Source: Rhizobium sp. N324 (GTDB lineage Bacteria > Pseudomonadota > Alphaproteobacteria > Rhizobiales > Rhizobiaceae). Taken from it: a stretch of DNA of 64,000 nucleotides. The notes under the pieces were generated by a model. It was given only the letters and a program-made list of their open reading frames with translations, searched no databases and was not told the origin of the DNA. The position numbers and the translations under genes were made by a program. The stretch covers positions 1,987,001 to 2,051,000 of the forward strand of contig NZ_CP013630.1 in the NCBI RefSeq assembly GCF_001664485.1, read 5' to 3'. Below are positions 45,625 to 52,716 of the stretch, one piece after another. How positions within the stretch are numbered: position 1 is the stretch's first letter; each line of letters begins with the position of its first letter.

Positions 45625-46200
45625 TCAGAACGGGATATCGTCGTCTGGATCACGTGAGAAGTTCCCCGCGCTCTTTTCGGGCGTTGCCGTCGATCGCTCA
45701 ACCGGCCACTTAGGCGCCTGCAGTTTTGCGTTCTTCAGTGCTTCTGCCATAGCCTTACCGGCTGCAAAGTAATCTTCGTGCTTCATGTCCTCGTGGAGTT
45801 GAATAAACTCGTCAATACGAGGCCAGAGCACATCCACGTAGTGGTTGAGGTACGTCCGCTTGCTCTCGCCCGTGAAAAAGAACGGCCAGTGCGTCCTCAC
45901 AAATGCAAGACGGCGTTCCTCCTCGAACGTCGGAATAAGCTCGGCAACCTTTGAGACCTCAAGAGCTCGCACCCCTTCGCTCACATCCCAAAGATTCTGC
46001 CACGTGATTTCGTGGTCATCATAGCCGTCTGACCGAGTGATGACGGTGTTTGCCGCCGCGGCGAGAATGGCACGTTCGACGACCGTCGTGATCGTTTGGC
46101 CCTTGTACCTCGCCATGTAGTCGAGGATGAATCGCGTTTTTGGATCCAGCCGGATCGTCAGCGCCTCAGACTTTGGGTTTTTAGATGCAGGTCTGCCCAT
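45625..46200 (-). CDS. ribbon-helix-helix domain protein, possible phage repressor
   Basis: A 191-residue protein starting MGRPASKNPKSEALTIRLDP; residues 12-50 (EALTIRLDPKTRFILDYMAR then TITTVVERAILAA) form a ribbon-helix-helix pattern like DUF1778/CopG DNA-binding proteins. The rest is helical with no known family (about 60-170) and an acidic tail ending DPDDDIPF. The ATG at 46200 follows GGGAAGA and removes an N-terminal extension. It is divergent from the AlpA-like gene with an operator between, so a repressor role is plausible but inferred. Confidence 0.7.
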   Translation of the reverse strand: MGRPASKNPKSEALTIRLDPKTRFILDYMARYKGQTITTVVERAILAAAANTVITRSDGYDDHEITWQNLWDVSEGVRALEVSKVAELIPTFEEERRLAFVRTHWPFFFTGESKRTYLNHYVDVLWPRIDEFIQLHEDMKHEDYFAAGKAMAEALKNAKLQAPKWPVERSTATPEKSAGNFSRDPDDDIPF

Positions 46201-46265
46201 CGAATCTTCCCTATCGCGCGTACGCATAAACAAACTGTGAATAGTTTGCAATCATCACATTAATA

Positions 46266-46302
46266 TTTGCCCGATCATGGTGGTTATTGTATGATAATCA
46301 CC
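46266..46302 (+). promoter_or_regulatory. Predicted early promoter with overlapping inverted-repeat operator
   Basis: TTGCCC (46267-46272) and TATGAT (46290-46295) are 17 bp apart. An inverted repeat with 9-bp arms, ggtggttat (46279-46287) and ataatcacc (46294-46302), one mismatch and a 6-bp spacer, overlaps the -10 box. It sits between the divergent RHH and AlpA-like genes, 25 bp before the AlpA-like start. Confidence 0.6.
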
Positions 46303-46327
46303 GTGCAAAAACATCAGGAGTTTGAGT

Positions 46328-46531
46328 ATGAATGCAGAACATTCGACTCGTGAATATCTGACCGGGAAGCAGGTGGCGACGCGGTATCAGATCACGCCCG
46401 TGTCACTGTACAGATGGGAGCGTGATGAACGCCTCGGCTTTCCCCAGCCGATGATCGTCAACCGTCGCAAGCTTTTCAAAGTTGATGAACTGGTTGCCTG
46501 GGAGCGCTCTCGGGCGAAGGGGGCGGCATGA
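46328..46531 (+). CDS. AlpA-like helix-turn-helix protein
   Basis: A 67-residue protein of the AlpA/excisionase type. It reads EYLTGKQVATRYQITPVSLY then RWERDERLGFPQPMIVNRRK, the winged-helix pattern with the FP-P turn typical of AlpA. ATG at 46328 is placed by AGGAG at 7 bp; a TTG at 46322 is disfavoured. It may regulate excision or early transcription. It starts the early operon, with the next gene overlapping its stop by 4 bp. Confidence 0.85.
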   Translation: MNAEHSTREYLTGKQVATRYQITPVSLYRWERDERLGFPQPMIVNRRKLFKVDELVAWERSRAKGAA

Positions 46532-46659
46532 CCGCCAGCGCAACGAAGCAGCAGGGACACAAAGGTTGGCGCCCGTTCCCTGCCGCCTCGCTCGAAAACC
46601 GCAAACCTACGATTTCCTCTCTCACCAGCGGAAGGACCGCAGATGACAGAAACACGTAA
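46528..46659 (+). CDS. small phage protein (43 aa), overlapping start
   Basis: The ATG at 46528 overlaps the AlpA-like stop (ATGA) and gives 43 residues beginning MTASATKQQGHKGWRPFPAA. It ends 17 bp inside the next gene. Its position in a chain of overlapping genes argues for translation, but it is short, basic and resembles no family I recognise. Confidence 0.45.
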   Translation: MTASATKQQGHKGWRPFPAASLENRKPTISSLTSGRTADDRNT

Positions 46660-46954
46660 ATCACGAACCCGGATGCGAGTCCAGATTTTGGACAAGGGCG
46701 GCCCAGTCGGTACACCGATAACCGTAGTTGGAAGAAATTGTTGGGCGCTGCAGGCGTTGATCGATGCTGGCGCTCGGGGCTTCAGCTCGATCGAACGGCC
46801 CGCTCCTCGGACTGCCCACTACATTCATCGGCTGCGAAGCTTTGGGTTCGCGATCGAAACCCAACACGAGGCTCACGGCGGGACCTACCCAGGGGTGCAC
46901 GCTCGATATCGCCTGTGTTCCGAGATCCGCGTACTTGAAGGGCAGTCAGCATGA
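46643..46954 (+). CDS. phage winged-helix domain protein
   Basis: A 103-residue protein (RVQILDKGGPVGTPITVVGR, CWALQALIDAGARGFSSIER, HYIHRLRSFGFAIETQHEAH) whose central part fits a winged helix-turn-helix, with a recognition-type helix APRTAHYIHRLRSFG followed by a strand pair. Such small winged-helix proteins are common in rhizobial prophage early operons. GGAAGGA precedes the ATG. The next gene overlaps by 4 bp. DNA target unknown. Confidence 0.75.
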   Translation: MTETRKSRTRMRVQILDKGGPVGTPITVVGRNCWALQALIDAGARGFSSIERPAPRTAHYIHRLRSFGFAIETQHEAHGGTYPGVHARYRLCSEIRVLEGQSA

Positions 46955-47139
46955 CAGAGCCTCGCCAGATCAACACGGACTCGGGCGTTACCTTCGCAGC
47001 GCAATGGTGCGCGGATAATCCGCCACGGTCTGACATCATCCCCCAGCTCAAAGCTAGGTTCGCTTTGACTTCTTTGCAGGCTGCGGAAGCTTGTGCCATG
47101 GCCCAGAAATTTCGCGTTCTGCGGAGGGCTTTCGGTTGA
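46951..47139 (+). CDS. small phage protein (62 aa)
   Basis: Starts with ATGA overlapping the previous stop and preceded by AAGGG. The 62 residues (TFAAQWCADNPPRSDIIPQL, KARFALTSLQAAEACAMAQK) are helical; the LTSLQAAEACAMA segment resembles a helix-turn-helix core, but no family is certain. It overlaps the next gene by TTGA. Confidence 0.6.
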   Translation: MTEPRQINTDSGVTFAAQWCADNPPRSDIIPQLKARFALTSLQAAEACAMAQKFRVLRRAFG

Positions 47140-47387
47140 TCGAACAGGCCCAACTTCCCCGACTGGACGTGCGAAAGATTGAGCAGGAAGAGGATTTCAA
47201 CTGGAAAGGACCCGATGTCATTATCCAGGCCCAGCCGGCGACCGCAATTTACCGCAACGTCCATGATGCTGTCGTCATCCGTCAGGAATCGATGACAGAA
47301 GACGACGACCACTTCGTGTTCTTCGCCACCAAATCCGACGTCCGCACCCTGATCAACGCGCTGAAGCGTGAGATTGGGGAGGTCTGA
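47136..47387 (+). CDS. small phage protein (83 aa), TTG start
   Basis: The TTG at 47136 overlaps the previous TGA and is preceded at 8 bp by GGAGG, giving 83 residues. The text VIIQAQPATAIYRNVHDAVV and FVFFATKSDVRTLINALKRE is mixed alpha/beta and acidic. The stop overlaps the next start (TGATG). Not recognised; encoded just before the primase, so a role in replication is possible. Confidence 0.65.
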   Translation: MIEQAQLPRLDVRKIEQEEDFNWKGPDVIIQAQPATAIYRNVHDAVVIRQESMTEDDDHFVFFATKSDVRTLINALKREIGEV

Positions 47388-48427
47388 TGGGGGCGTTCGC
47401 TGAATGGCAACCTCAGTACGCCGCACGGGGCATCAGCTCTTTCCCGGTGACCGTTGATGACAAACGCAAGAAGCCCGCTGTCAAGGGTTACCTCAAGATT
47501 GGGCTTCCAACGAGCAGCCAGCTCGCTCTGAGATTTCTCGCCCATGAGGCTCTTGGCATCGCTTGCAAGCGTAACCGGCTGACAGTTCTCGACGTCGATA
47601 CGACCGACGAACGCGAGCTTGCTGACGGATTGGCGAGGCACGGCACGACGCCGTTCATTGTACGAAGTGGATCGGGTCATTTTCAGGCGTGGTATCGCAA
47701 CGGCGGTGAGGGGCGGCGAATTCGCCCTGATCCAGCACGACCGGTCGATATCCTGGGTGATGGCTATGTCGTCGCGCCGCCCTCAGTGGGCGCACGTGGT
47801 CGATACGAGATTATTCAGGGCTCACTCGATGATTTGGATCGTTTGCCGGCGATGTTGCGGGTTGAACCGCAACATAGACCGATCCCGCGGCGCGGGGAGG
47901 CGAATGCCGATTTATCGGAACGTGTCGACAAGGCCAGTCGTCGCCTCGACGGCATGCGCCAAGGCGACGGTCGCAACAATTCTCTATTCACCCGTGCGAT
48001 GCGCCAAGCCCATCAGGCAGCCACCAAGGAGGAACTAATCCAGATGGTTTCCCAAGCCAACACGCAGTTTGCTGAGCCGCTCCCACCTGATGAAGTGCTT
48101 AGCGTGTCACATTCAGCATGGAAGTATAAGGAGGCCGGCCGCCTCATGATTACCGGCGGCGAGGCGACGGCTGTCGTTTTCCAGAGCGATATCGATCACC
48201 TGTGGGACCAGCCGAATGCTGTCTCCCTGCTTATTCGCCTGCGATTAGCGCACGGACACAGAAACGGCGGGCAGTTCGCACTCTCAAGCGCCTACGCGGA
48301 GTCCATGGACATGAGCATCCCGACCTTCCGCGCCGCCCGTGACGCACTCGTCGAGCGATTTTTTATCGAGATCCTTCATCCGGGTGGAAAGGGAAAGAAC
48401 GATCCGCCCATCGTAAGGTTGCTGTGA
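47387..48427 (+). CDS. primase-polymerase (AEP, prim-pol) domain protein
   Basis: A 346-residue replication protein. The N-terminal 170 residues form a bifunctional primase/polymerase domain: ARGISSFPVTVDDKRKKPAV, the metal-binding VLDVDTTDE near residue 66, FIVRSGSGHFQAWYRN (conserved Ser/His) and VDILGDGYVVAPPS. A primase-C-terminal-like helical region follows (about 190-260), and the tail (270-346) looks like a winged helix. GGGGAGG precedes the ATG. No helicase partner was found nearby, so it may recruit a host helicase. Confidence 0.85.
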   Translation: MGAFAEWQPQYAARGISSFPVTVDDKRKKPAVKGYLKIGLPTSSQLALRFLAHEALGIACKRNRLTVLDVDTTDERELADGLARHGTTPFIVRSGSGHFQAWYRNGGEGRRIRPDPARPVDILGDGYVVAPPSVGARGRYEIIQGSLDDLDRLPAMLRVEPQHRPIPRRGEANADLSERVDKASRRLDGMRQGDGRNNSLFTRAMRQAHQAATKEELIQMVSQANTQFAEPLPPDEVLSVSHSAWKYKEAGRLMITGGEATAVVFQSDIDHLWDQPNAVSLLIRLRLAHGHRNGGQFALSSAYAESMDMSIPTFRAARDALVERFFIEILHPGGKGKNDPPIVRLL

Positions 48428-48518
48428 GACTGAGGCAGAGAGACAAGGAGAGAGATGTGTATAGTTATATTGTAGCAAAATTCTTTCTACTAAGCCTTCT
48501 TGCGAATGGTGGTGCAAA

Positions 48519-48983
48519 ATGAAGGCGCCCCAGATCCTCACCGTCACGCGCAAGTACTGCTGCTCATTCGAGATTACCGATCAATGCGGCAACCTAGTCG
48601 AAGGACCATTTGACACCAATGCCGCTGCGTGGTCGGTCCTCGATCGCATCGACCGCGACACGATACCCGGGAGGTCTCGCAGCAATAAGGTTCTCTGGGG
48701 GAAGCCGGATAAGCCAGCAAAGCGCAATAGCAAGAAGGCGAGCAAGCGCAAAGAGGAGCACCGGATGAAGGTCAATGCCGCAAAGGCGCCTGGCCGGGTT
48801 CGATCCGTTGCTGCAGCCAAGTTTGACCCGGCCGGCGAAGGCAAGTTCCGAGACTACAAGCTGGGCACCTTCGGCGCCGCCTCCGAAGTGAAGCGCATGA
48901 ATCCAGCAACCTATTTGGCAGAGAAAGCAGCGAAGGAGACCACTCGCGCTGTGAATAACGTGGAAGGCGGGAGTTCTCGATGA
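48519..48983 (+). CDS. hypothetical phage protein, basic (154 aa)
   Basis: A 154-residue protein with a small N-terminal beta-rich part (LTVTRKYCCSFEITDQCGNL) and a long lysine-rich, disordered middle (KPAKRNSKKASKRKEEHRMK). Nucleic-acid binding is suggested only by charge. It overlaps the following gene by 4 bp (ATGA). The preceding 91 bp are AT-rich and could hold an internal promoter. Confidence 0.65.
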   Translation: MKAPQILTVTRKYCCSFEITDQCGNLVEGPFDTNAAAWSVLDRIDRDTIPGRSRSNKVLWGKPDKPAKRNSKKASKRKEEHRMKVNAAKAPGRVRSVAAAKFDPAGEGKFRDYKLGTFGAASEVKRMNPATYLAEKAAKETTRAVNNVEGGSSR

Positions 48984-50077
48984 TCCAATCTAACGCAGAA
49001 ATTGCAGAATCAGCTTACCTTAGACCTTTCTTCCGAAAGGCGAAGAGCATGGAACTGCAAGCATTTCCGGTATTCGACGCGCGTCCACCACTCGCTTATA
49101 TAGAATCATGGCGAAGGCATATTGCCGACACGGGCTCACCGGAAACCTTCGACAACGTGTCAAGCACAAAGCCGCCGAAGAACGCCTCGGTGATCCTGCT
49201 GTCGGAGGTGGTCTCGGTTCCAATGTCACTTAGACTGGGAGGGGACAGGGTGCCGTGCCCGCTTTGTTCACCGACCTCGCCAAAATTCGGGAAGGGCAGG
49301 ATGGCTTGGTTTCCTGATGAATGCGTCGTCAGGTTCATCGGCCATAGTTGCGCCAAACGTTACCTCGGAGAGAATTACTCGGCTGCAGAGCGCCTCTTCA
49401 AAATCGAAGCAGCTTGTGCCGACTTTATCGAGCGGTGGCCCAGGGTTCAGGACGCGTTGCCGCAGATCGGCCCCGTTGTCCGCAACCTTTATGGCGTAGG
49501 CCAGCGTCTGAGCCAGCTTAGAGCCTACATCGACAGACAGGCTCCAGGCTTCGCTAGATCGTTCCACGGCGACCTGGTGACGATCGGGGGACGAGTGTTC
49601 ACATCGAGGGAAGCTGGTGTGAAGTCCAGCGCAGTGCTTGGTCTGAAGTTCCTCTCTGAAGACTTCAACCCGGGAAGTGTCGCTGAAAAGCTGATGTCGA
49701 TTTGCCGGGACATCAAAAACCCGCTGCCGAATTGGCAGGTCAGCGATGGTGAGGGGGCGGCGTCACGAGAGATAATTCGTCGCGGCCGGTCGGCATCCCG
49801 TTATCTGAAAGAAATGTCGGCATTAAGAGATCAGATCGAGGATGCTGCTGAATTTCTCACCGTGACCAACCTTCGAATTCTCGAGCAATGGTGCAAATCC
49901 GGGAATTCTCCTTTCACAGTGATCATGTTTGCCCGCGATGGCGAACGGATCGACGGTGTTGTTGAGAGCTATGCTGGCCGATACGGATGGTCGGTGGTCT
50001 ATCCAGGAGATCTGTTGATGGGACTGCCGACGAAAGACGAAATATCAAACCTGGGCATCTCGGAGATTTTCGGTTGA
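48980..50077 (+). CDS. unrecognised phage protein with cysteine cluster (365 aa)
   Basis: A well-formed gene (GGGAG at 6 bp before ATG) whose product matches no family I know. Residues about 92-130 contain CPLC and later HSCAKRYLG, a possible zinc site of the C-x2-C...H-x-C type. The middle (145-185) is helical (FKIEAACADFIERWPRVQ). It lies between the primase region and the NusG-like gene, and its stop overlaps the latter's TTG start. It could act in replication or recombination, but there is no direct evidence. Confidence 0.75.
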   Translation: MIQSNAEIAESAYLRPFFRKAKSMELQAFPVFDARPPLAYIESWRRHIADTGSPETFDNVSSTKPPKNASVILLSEVVSVPMSLRLGGDRVPCPLCSPTSPKFGKGRMAWFPDECVVRFIGHSCAKRYLGENYSAAERLFKIEAACADFIERWPRVQDALPQIGPVVRNLYGVGQRLSQLRAYIDRQAPGFARSFHGDLVTIGGRVFTSREAGVKSSAVLGLKFLSEDFNPGSVAEKLMSICRDIKNPLPNWQVSDGEGAASREIIRRGRSASRYLKEMSALRDQIEDAAEFLTVTNLRILEQWCKSGNSPFTVIMFARDGERIDGVVESYAGRYGWSVVYPGDLLMGLPTKDEISNLGISEIFG

Positions 50078-50736
50078 ACACATCAATGCTGACGAAACCA
50101 TCGGCCACAGTCGCCTGGTATCTAATCCGTGTTGCGCCGGGTGGCCATCGGATGGCCAAAGCAGTAAACGAGGCGATCGAGGAAAGGATTGGAGAAACGC
50201 TGATCGAACGAGAGTGCCGAGAAAGGGGAGTTGCGGTTTTTACGCCGTCGTTTTGGACCGTGGTTCGTCATCAGAGGACAAACCGCCTGATCGAAAAGCG
50301 CTTTCCATTATTCCCCGGCTATTCGTTTGTGCAGGTCACGGGCACAGGCTTCGACACGATCAGGCAGTTCGGCTATGTCTCGCACTTCATGAGGGGTGGC
50401 GGTAAATACGGTCTGGCGTCGTTCACCGATAGGGAAATGGTCATGCTTTACGCCGCGGATATGGAAAAGCGCGACCTGCATCGGACGATGAAGCGGAACG
50501 GCGAGGCCGATGTACGCGAACACAAGCGCAGAGACATCAATCGCAAGATCGGCCTAATCTTTCCGAAGGGGCGCCGCAAGAAGATGCCTTTGCGTATGAT
50601 GGCGTCCGCTGCTATCAATGGCTTGCCCCCGAAAACGCGGGAATATTGCCAAGCGCTTCTCAACGAACTGGATTCGTTGGAAAAACAGGAAGAAGCTTGC
50701 AAGGAGCACCGTCTCGCGATAGACTCCGCAGCGTGA
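50074..50736 (+). CDS. phage NusG N-terminal-domain-like protein, candidate antiterminator
   Basis: A 220-residue protein. After about 10 residues it reads WYLIRVAPGGHRMAKAVNEA, a NusG N-terminal (NGN) opening, then AVFTPSFWTVVRHQRTNRLI and EKRFPLFPGYSFVQV, with the diagnostic FPGY motif. No KOW domain is seen; the C-terminus is a basic region followed by a helix (PKTREYCQALLNELDSLEKQ). NGN proteins bind RNA polymerase and act in elongation. The TTG at 50074 overlaps the previous TGA, with GGAG at 8 bp; an ATG at 50086 is the alternative. It is the last gene of the early operon. Confidence 0.75.
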   Translation: MNTSMLTKPSATVAWYLIRVAPGGHRMAKAVNEAIEERIGETLIERECRERGVAVFTPSFWTVVRHQRTNRLIEKRFPLFPGYSFVQVTGTGFDTIRQFGYVSHFMRGGGKYGLASFTDREMVMLYAADMEKRDLHRTMKRNGEADVREHKRRDINRKIGLIFPKGRRKKMPLRMMASAAINGLPPKTREYCQALLNELDSLEKQEEACKEHRLAIDSAA

Positions 50737-50853
50737 TTTGTGGTGTTTCAGCCGGACCGCCTCATGGCGAAGAACAACTCGGCGGCCGCTTTTGCCGAAC
50801 AATGCATTCGGCGCGATGGAAGAAATGCGTCTAAGTGGCTTCTACGGTTCCAA

Positions 50854-51348
50854 TCACCGAACGTTGAAGAAATCCATTGTTTCTGTAGCGCGGGTTGCAA
50901 ACGGGCGTGGGTCAGGTCTGAAATTCGCCATGGCGTCTTGAAACGCTAAACCCGCTGCAAAGCCGACTGTAAACGGGTGCATTTCCCGATATGCAGCTAG
51001 CTCCCCAACTAATGCGGCAGCTTTCAATTTGGCCTTCTTGGGGGTTTCCTCATCATCCATAATATGACTGAGATATTGGTCAGCGTCGAAAAAGGCGTCT
51101 GCTTTCGGGAAATCGAATCTGTGGAATTGAACGCTGTAGGCCCGAGCCATTCTCTTCTTCATAACCAGGTGATAGATCGTCCAGTATCGGATCAGCGCCC
51201 ATATGCCGATAGGCAAAGGCAGAAGCCACAAAACGGCTAGAACCATTCCGAAGGCTGGAAGTTGCGAGCCCGCCTCCGCGAACCACGCCACGCAAGCAGC
51301 TATGAGAATATCAAGGATGCTAACGAGCAGGACGTACAGCCATTTCAT
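50854..51348 (-). CDS. phage-borne membrane protein, opposite strand (164 aa)
   Basis: A 164-residue protein with two N-terminal membrane segments (MKWLYVLLVSILDILIAACV and FGMVLAVLWLLPLPIGIWAL) and a soluble C-terminal part (YREMHPFTVGFAAGLAFQDA). GAGG lies 6 bp before the ATG. It follows the other minus-strand gene by 7 bp, so the two form an operon against the direction of the phage genes. Candidate lysogenic-conversion or superinfection-exclusion factor; no family is recognised. Confidence 0.7.
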   Translation of the reverse strand: MKWLYVLLVSILDILIAACVAWFAEAGSQLPAFGMVLAVLWLLPLPIGIWALIRYWTIYHLVMKKRMARAYSVQFHRFDFPKADAFFDADQYLSHIMDDEETPKKAKLKAAALVGELAAYREMHPFTVGFAAGLAFQDAMANFRPDPRPFATRATETMDFFNVR

Positions 51349-51355
51349 AACGACC

Positions 51356-51832
51356 TCAGGTATCCTTGTTTAGCGTCAATATGAGTGAGATGATTCCCGT
51401 GATTGCCCCGATCGTTCCAAATATGATCGCCAATCGGCTCTGAACGACATCGATACGCTCTCTTACTTCGCGGCGGATACTTTTCCGGAGAATGTCGATC
51501 CCGGCAGTGGTTAGTAAGCGTTCATGAAGACTGCCGTGGGCGACTTCCCAAAACTGCTCGTCTTCAGCCACAGGTATTCCGAGTTCAGCAGCTTGAGTGA
51601 GCAGAAATTTCGTTTGTGATCTCGCGGGCTCTTGGAGGGCGATAGCCTTCTCGGTGAAGAGGGCATCCCTCCGCATCTCAATACCCAAGCGTTCGGCGAA
51701 CCCGACGTCCTCCGGAAGCTCATGCAACCTCTGCTGAACGTCGGCTATCTTCTTGTCAATTTGATCCACCCTGTTTGCGACATCGATTGCGAGCATTTTC
51801 ATGTCACGGGAATGACGCAGATCACGAAACAT
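51356..51832 (-). CDS. phage-borne tail-anchored protein, opposite strand (158 aa)
   Basis: With the ATG at 51832, preceded by a very strong GGAGGGGGAG, the product has 158 residues: a helical, coiled-coil-like N-terminal part (VANRVDQIDKKIADVQQRLH), a middle region, and one C-terminal membrane helix (LAIIFGTIGAITGIISLILT). A longer frame overlapping the spike-base gene has no support. It heads a two-gene minus-strand operon. Function unknown; the architecture resembles membrane-tethered phage exclusion proteins only in general form. Confidence 0.7.
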   Translation of the reverse strand: MFRDLRHSRDMKMLAIDVANRVDQIDKKIADVQQRLHELPEDVGFAERLGIEMRRDALFTEKAIALQEPARSQTKFLLTQAAELGIPVAEDEQFWEVAHGSLHERLLTTAGIDILRKSIRREVRERIDVVQSRLAIIFGTIGAITGIISLILTLNKDT

Positions 51833-51964
51833 CAGTTCGCTCCCCCTCCGAAAGCTATCAAAGCTTGAACTATCAGAGCGTGCATGTCGAGTGTGCGTGA
51901 GTGAAACGGGAAAATTCTGCACTGCCTCTCTCCGGATCGAGCGAGCTATTACAAGGAAAACAAA

Positions 51965-52201
51965 ATGGACCCTTCGATTGCGCCGGCCTCGCGGGCTGCC
52001 GTGGTGACGCCGAACGACTCCGCCATTGTCGGTGCACGCGCGCTCTATATCGGGACGGCAGGCGACGTTGCCATTGCGCCGCGCCGGGACGTGGACCCCG
52101 TCATCTTCAAGAGCGTGCCGGCAGGGACGATCCTTCCCGTCCATGCGGCCATTGTGGCGCTTACCGGCACCACCGCATCCAACATCATCGCCCTCTTCTA
52201 A
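51965..52201 (+). CDS. spike-base-like protein (RCAP_rcc01079 type)
   Basis: A 78-residue protein (AAVVTPNDSAIVGARALYIG, TAGDVAIAPRRDVDPVIFKS, VPAGTILPVHAAIVALTGTT). The pattern ARALYIGTAGDV...VPAGTILPV...TGTTASNI is that of the small beta-structured spike base protein of the Rhodobacter gene transfer agent family. The same small domain is found in phages. It is the first late gene here, before the terminase genes, and may be a capsid decoration or spike component. Confidence 0.75.
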   Translation: MDPSIAPASRAAVVTPNDSAIVGARALYIGTAGDVAIAPRRDVDPVIFKSVPAGTILPVHAAIVALTGTTASNIIALF

Positions 52202-52242
52202 AGGGGACGCATAACGTCCAGCCGATCAGAAGGCAGGAGACA

Positions 52243-52716
52243 ATGACAGGCAGACCGACGAAGTTCACGCATTCCCTCGCTGACGTCATTTGTGAGCGCA
52301 TCGCTGATGGCGAAAGCCTACGATCGATCTGCAGGGATGAGGCGATGCCGGCGAAGTCAACCGTGCTTGCGTGGCTTGCCGATGACGAGAAAGCGGCATT
52401 TCGGACCAAGTATGCGCAGGCGCGCGAGATCCAGGCCGACGGCTTCGTCGACGAGATGGTCGAGATTGCCGACGACGGCACGAACGACTGGATGGAGAAG
52501 AAGAGCGCCGATGGTGAAACGACTGGCTGGCAGGAGAACGGTGAAGCCATCCGCCGCTCACAGCTTCGTATCGGCACGCGCCAATGGATCGCGGAGAAAC
52601 TGAAGCCGAAGAAGTACGGCGCCAAGGTCGAGCTGGAGCACGGCGTGACGAGTGGCGTGGCTGAGTTGTTGGAAGCGATCAATGGCAAAACCCGCGGACT
52701 TCCAAACGGCGGTTGA
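52243..52716 (+). CDS. terminase small subunit
   Basis: A 157-residue DNA-recognition subunit of the packaging motor. An N-terminal helix-turn-helix (ADVICERIADGESLRSICRD, PAKSTVLAWLADDEKAAFR) is typical of terminase small subunits, followed by a helical oligomerisation region (REIQADGFVDEMVEIADDG). The ATG at 52243 follows AGGAG. Its 3' end overlaps the large subunit gene by 35 bp, usual for this pair. Confidence 0.87.
   Translation: MTGRPTKFTHSLADVICERIADGESLRSICRDEAMPAKSTVLAWLADDEKAAFRTKYAQAREIQADGFVDEMVEIADDGTNDWMEKKSADGETTGWQENGEAIRRSQLRIGTRQWIAEKLKPKKYGAKVELEHGVTSGVAELLEAINGKTRGLPNGG

Noticed and set aside
50740..50949. Plus-strand frame encoding 61-69 aa with a CFCSAGC segment
   Set aside because: It overlaps the 3' end of the minus-strand membrane gene by 96 bp and has no good ribosome-binding site; the minus-strand gene is better supported. 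It could still be a small gene.
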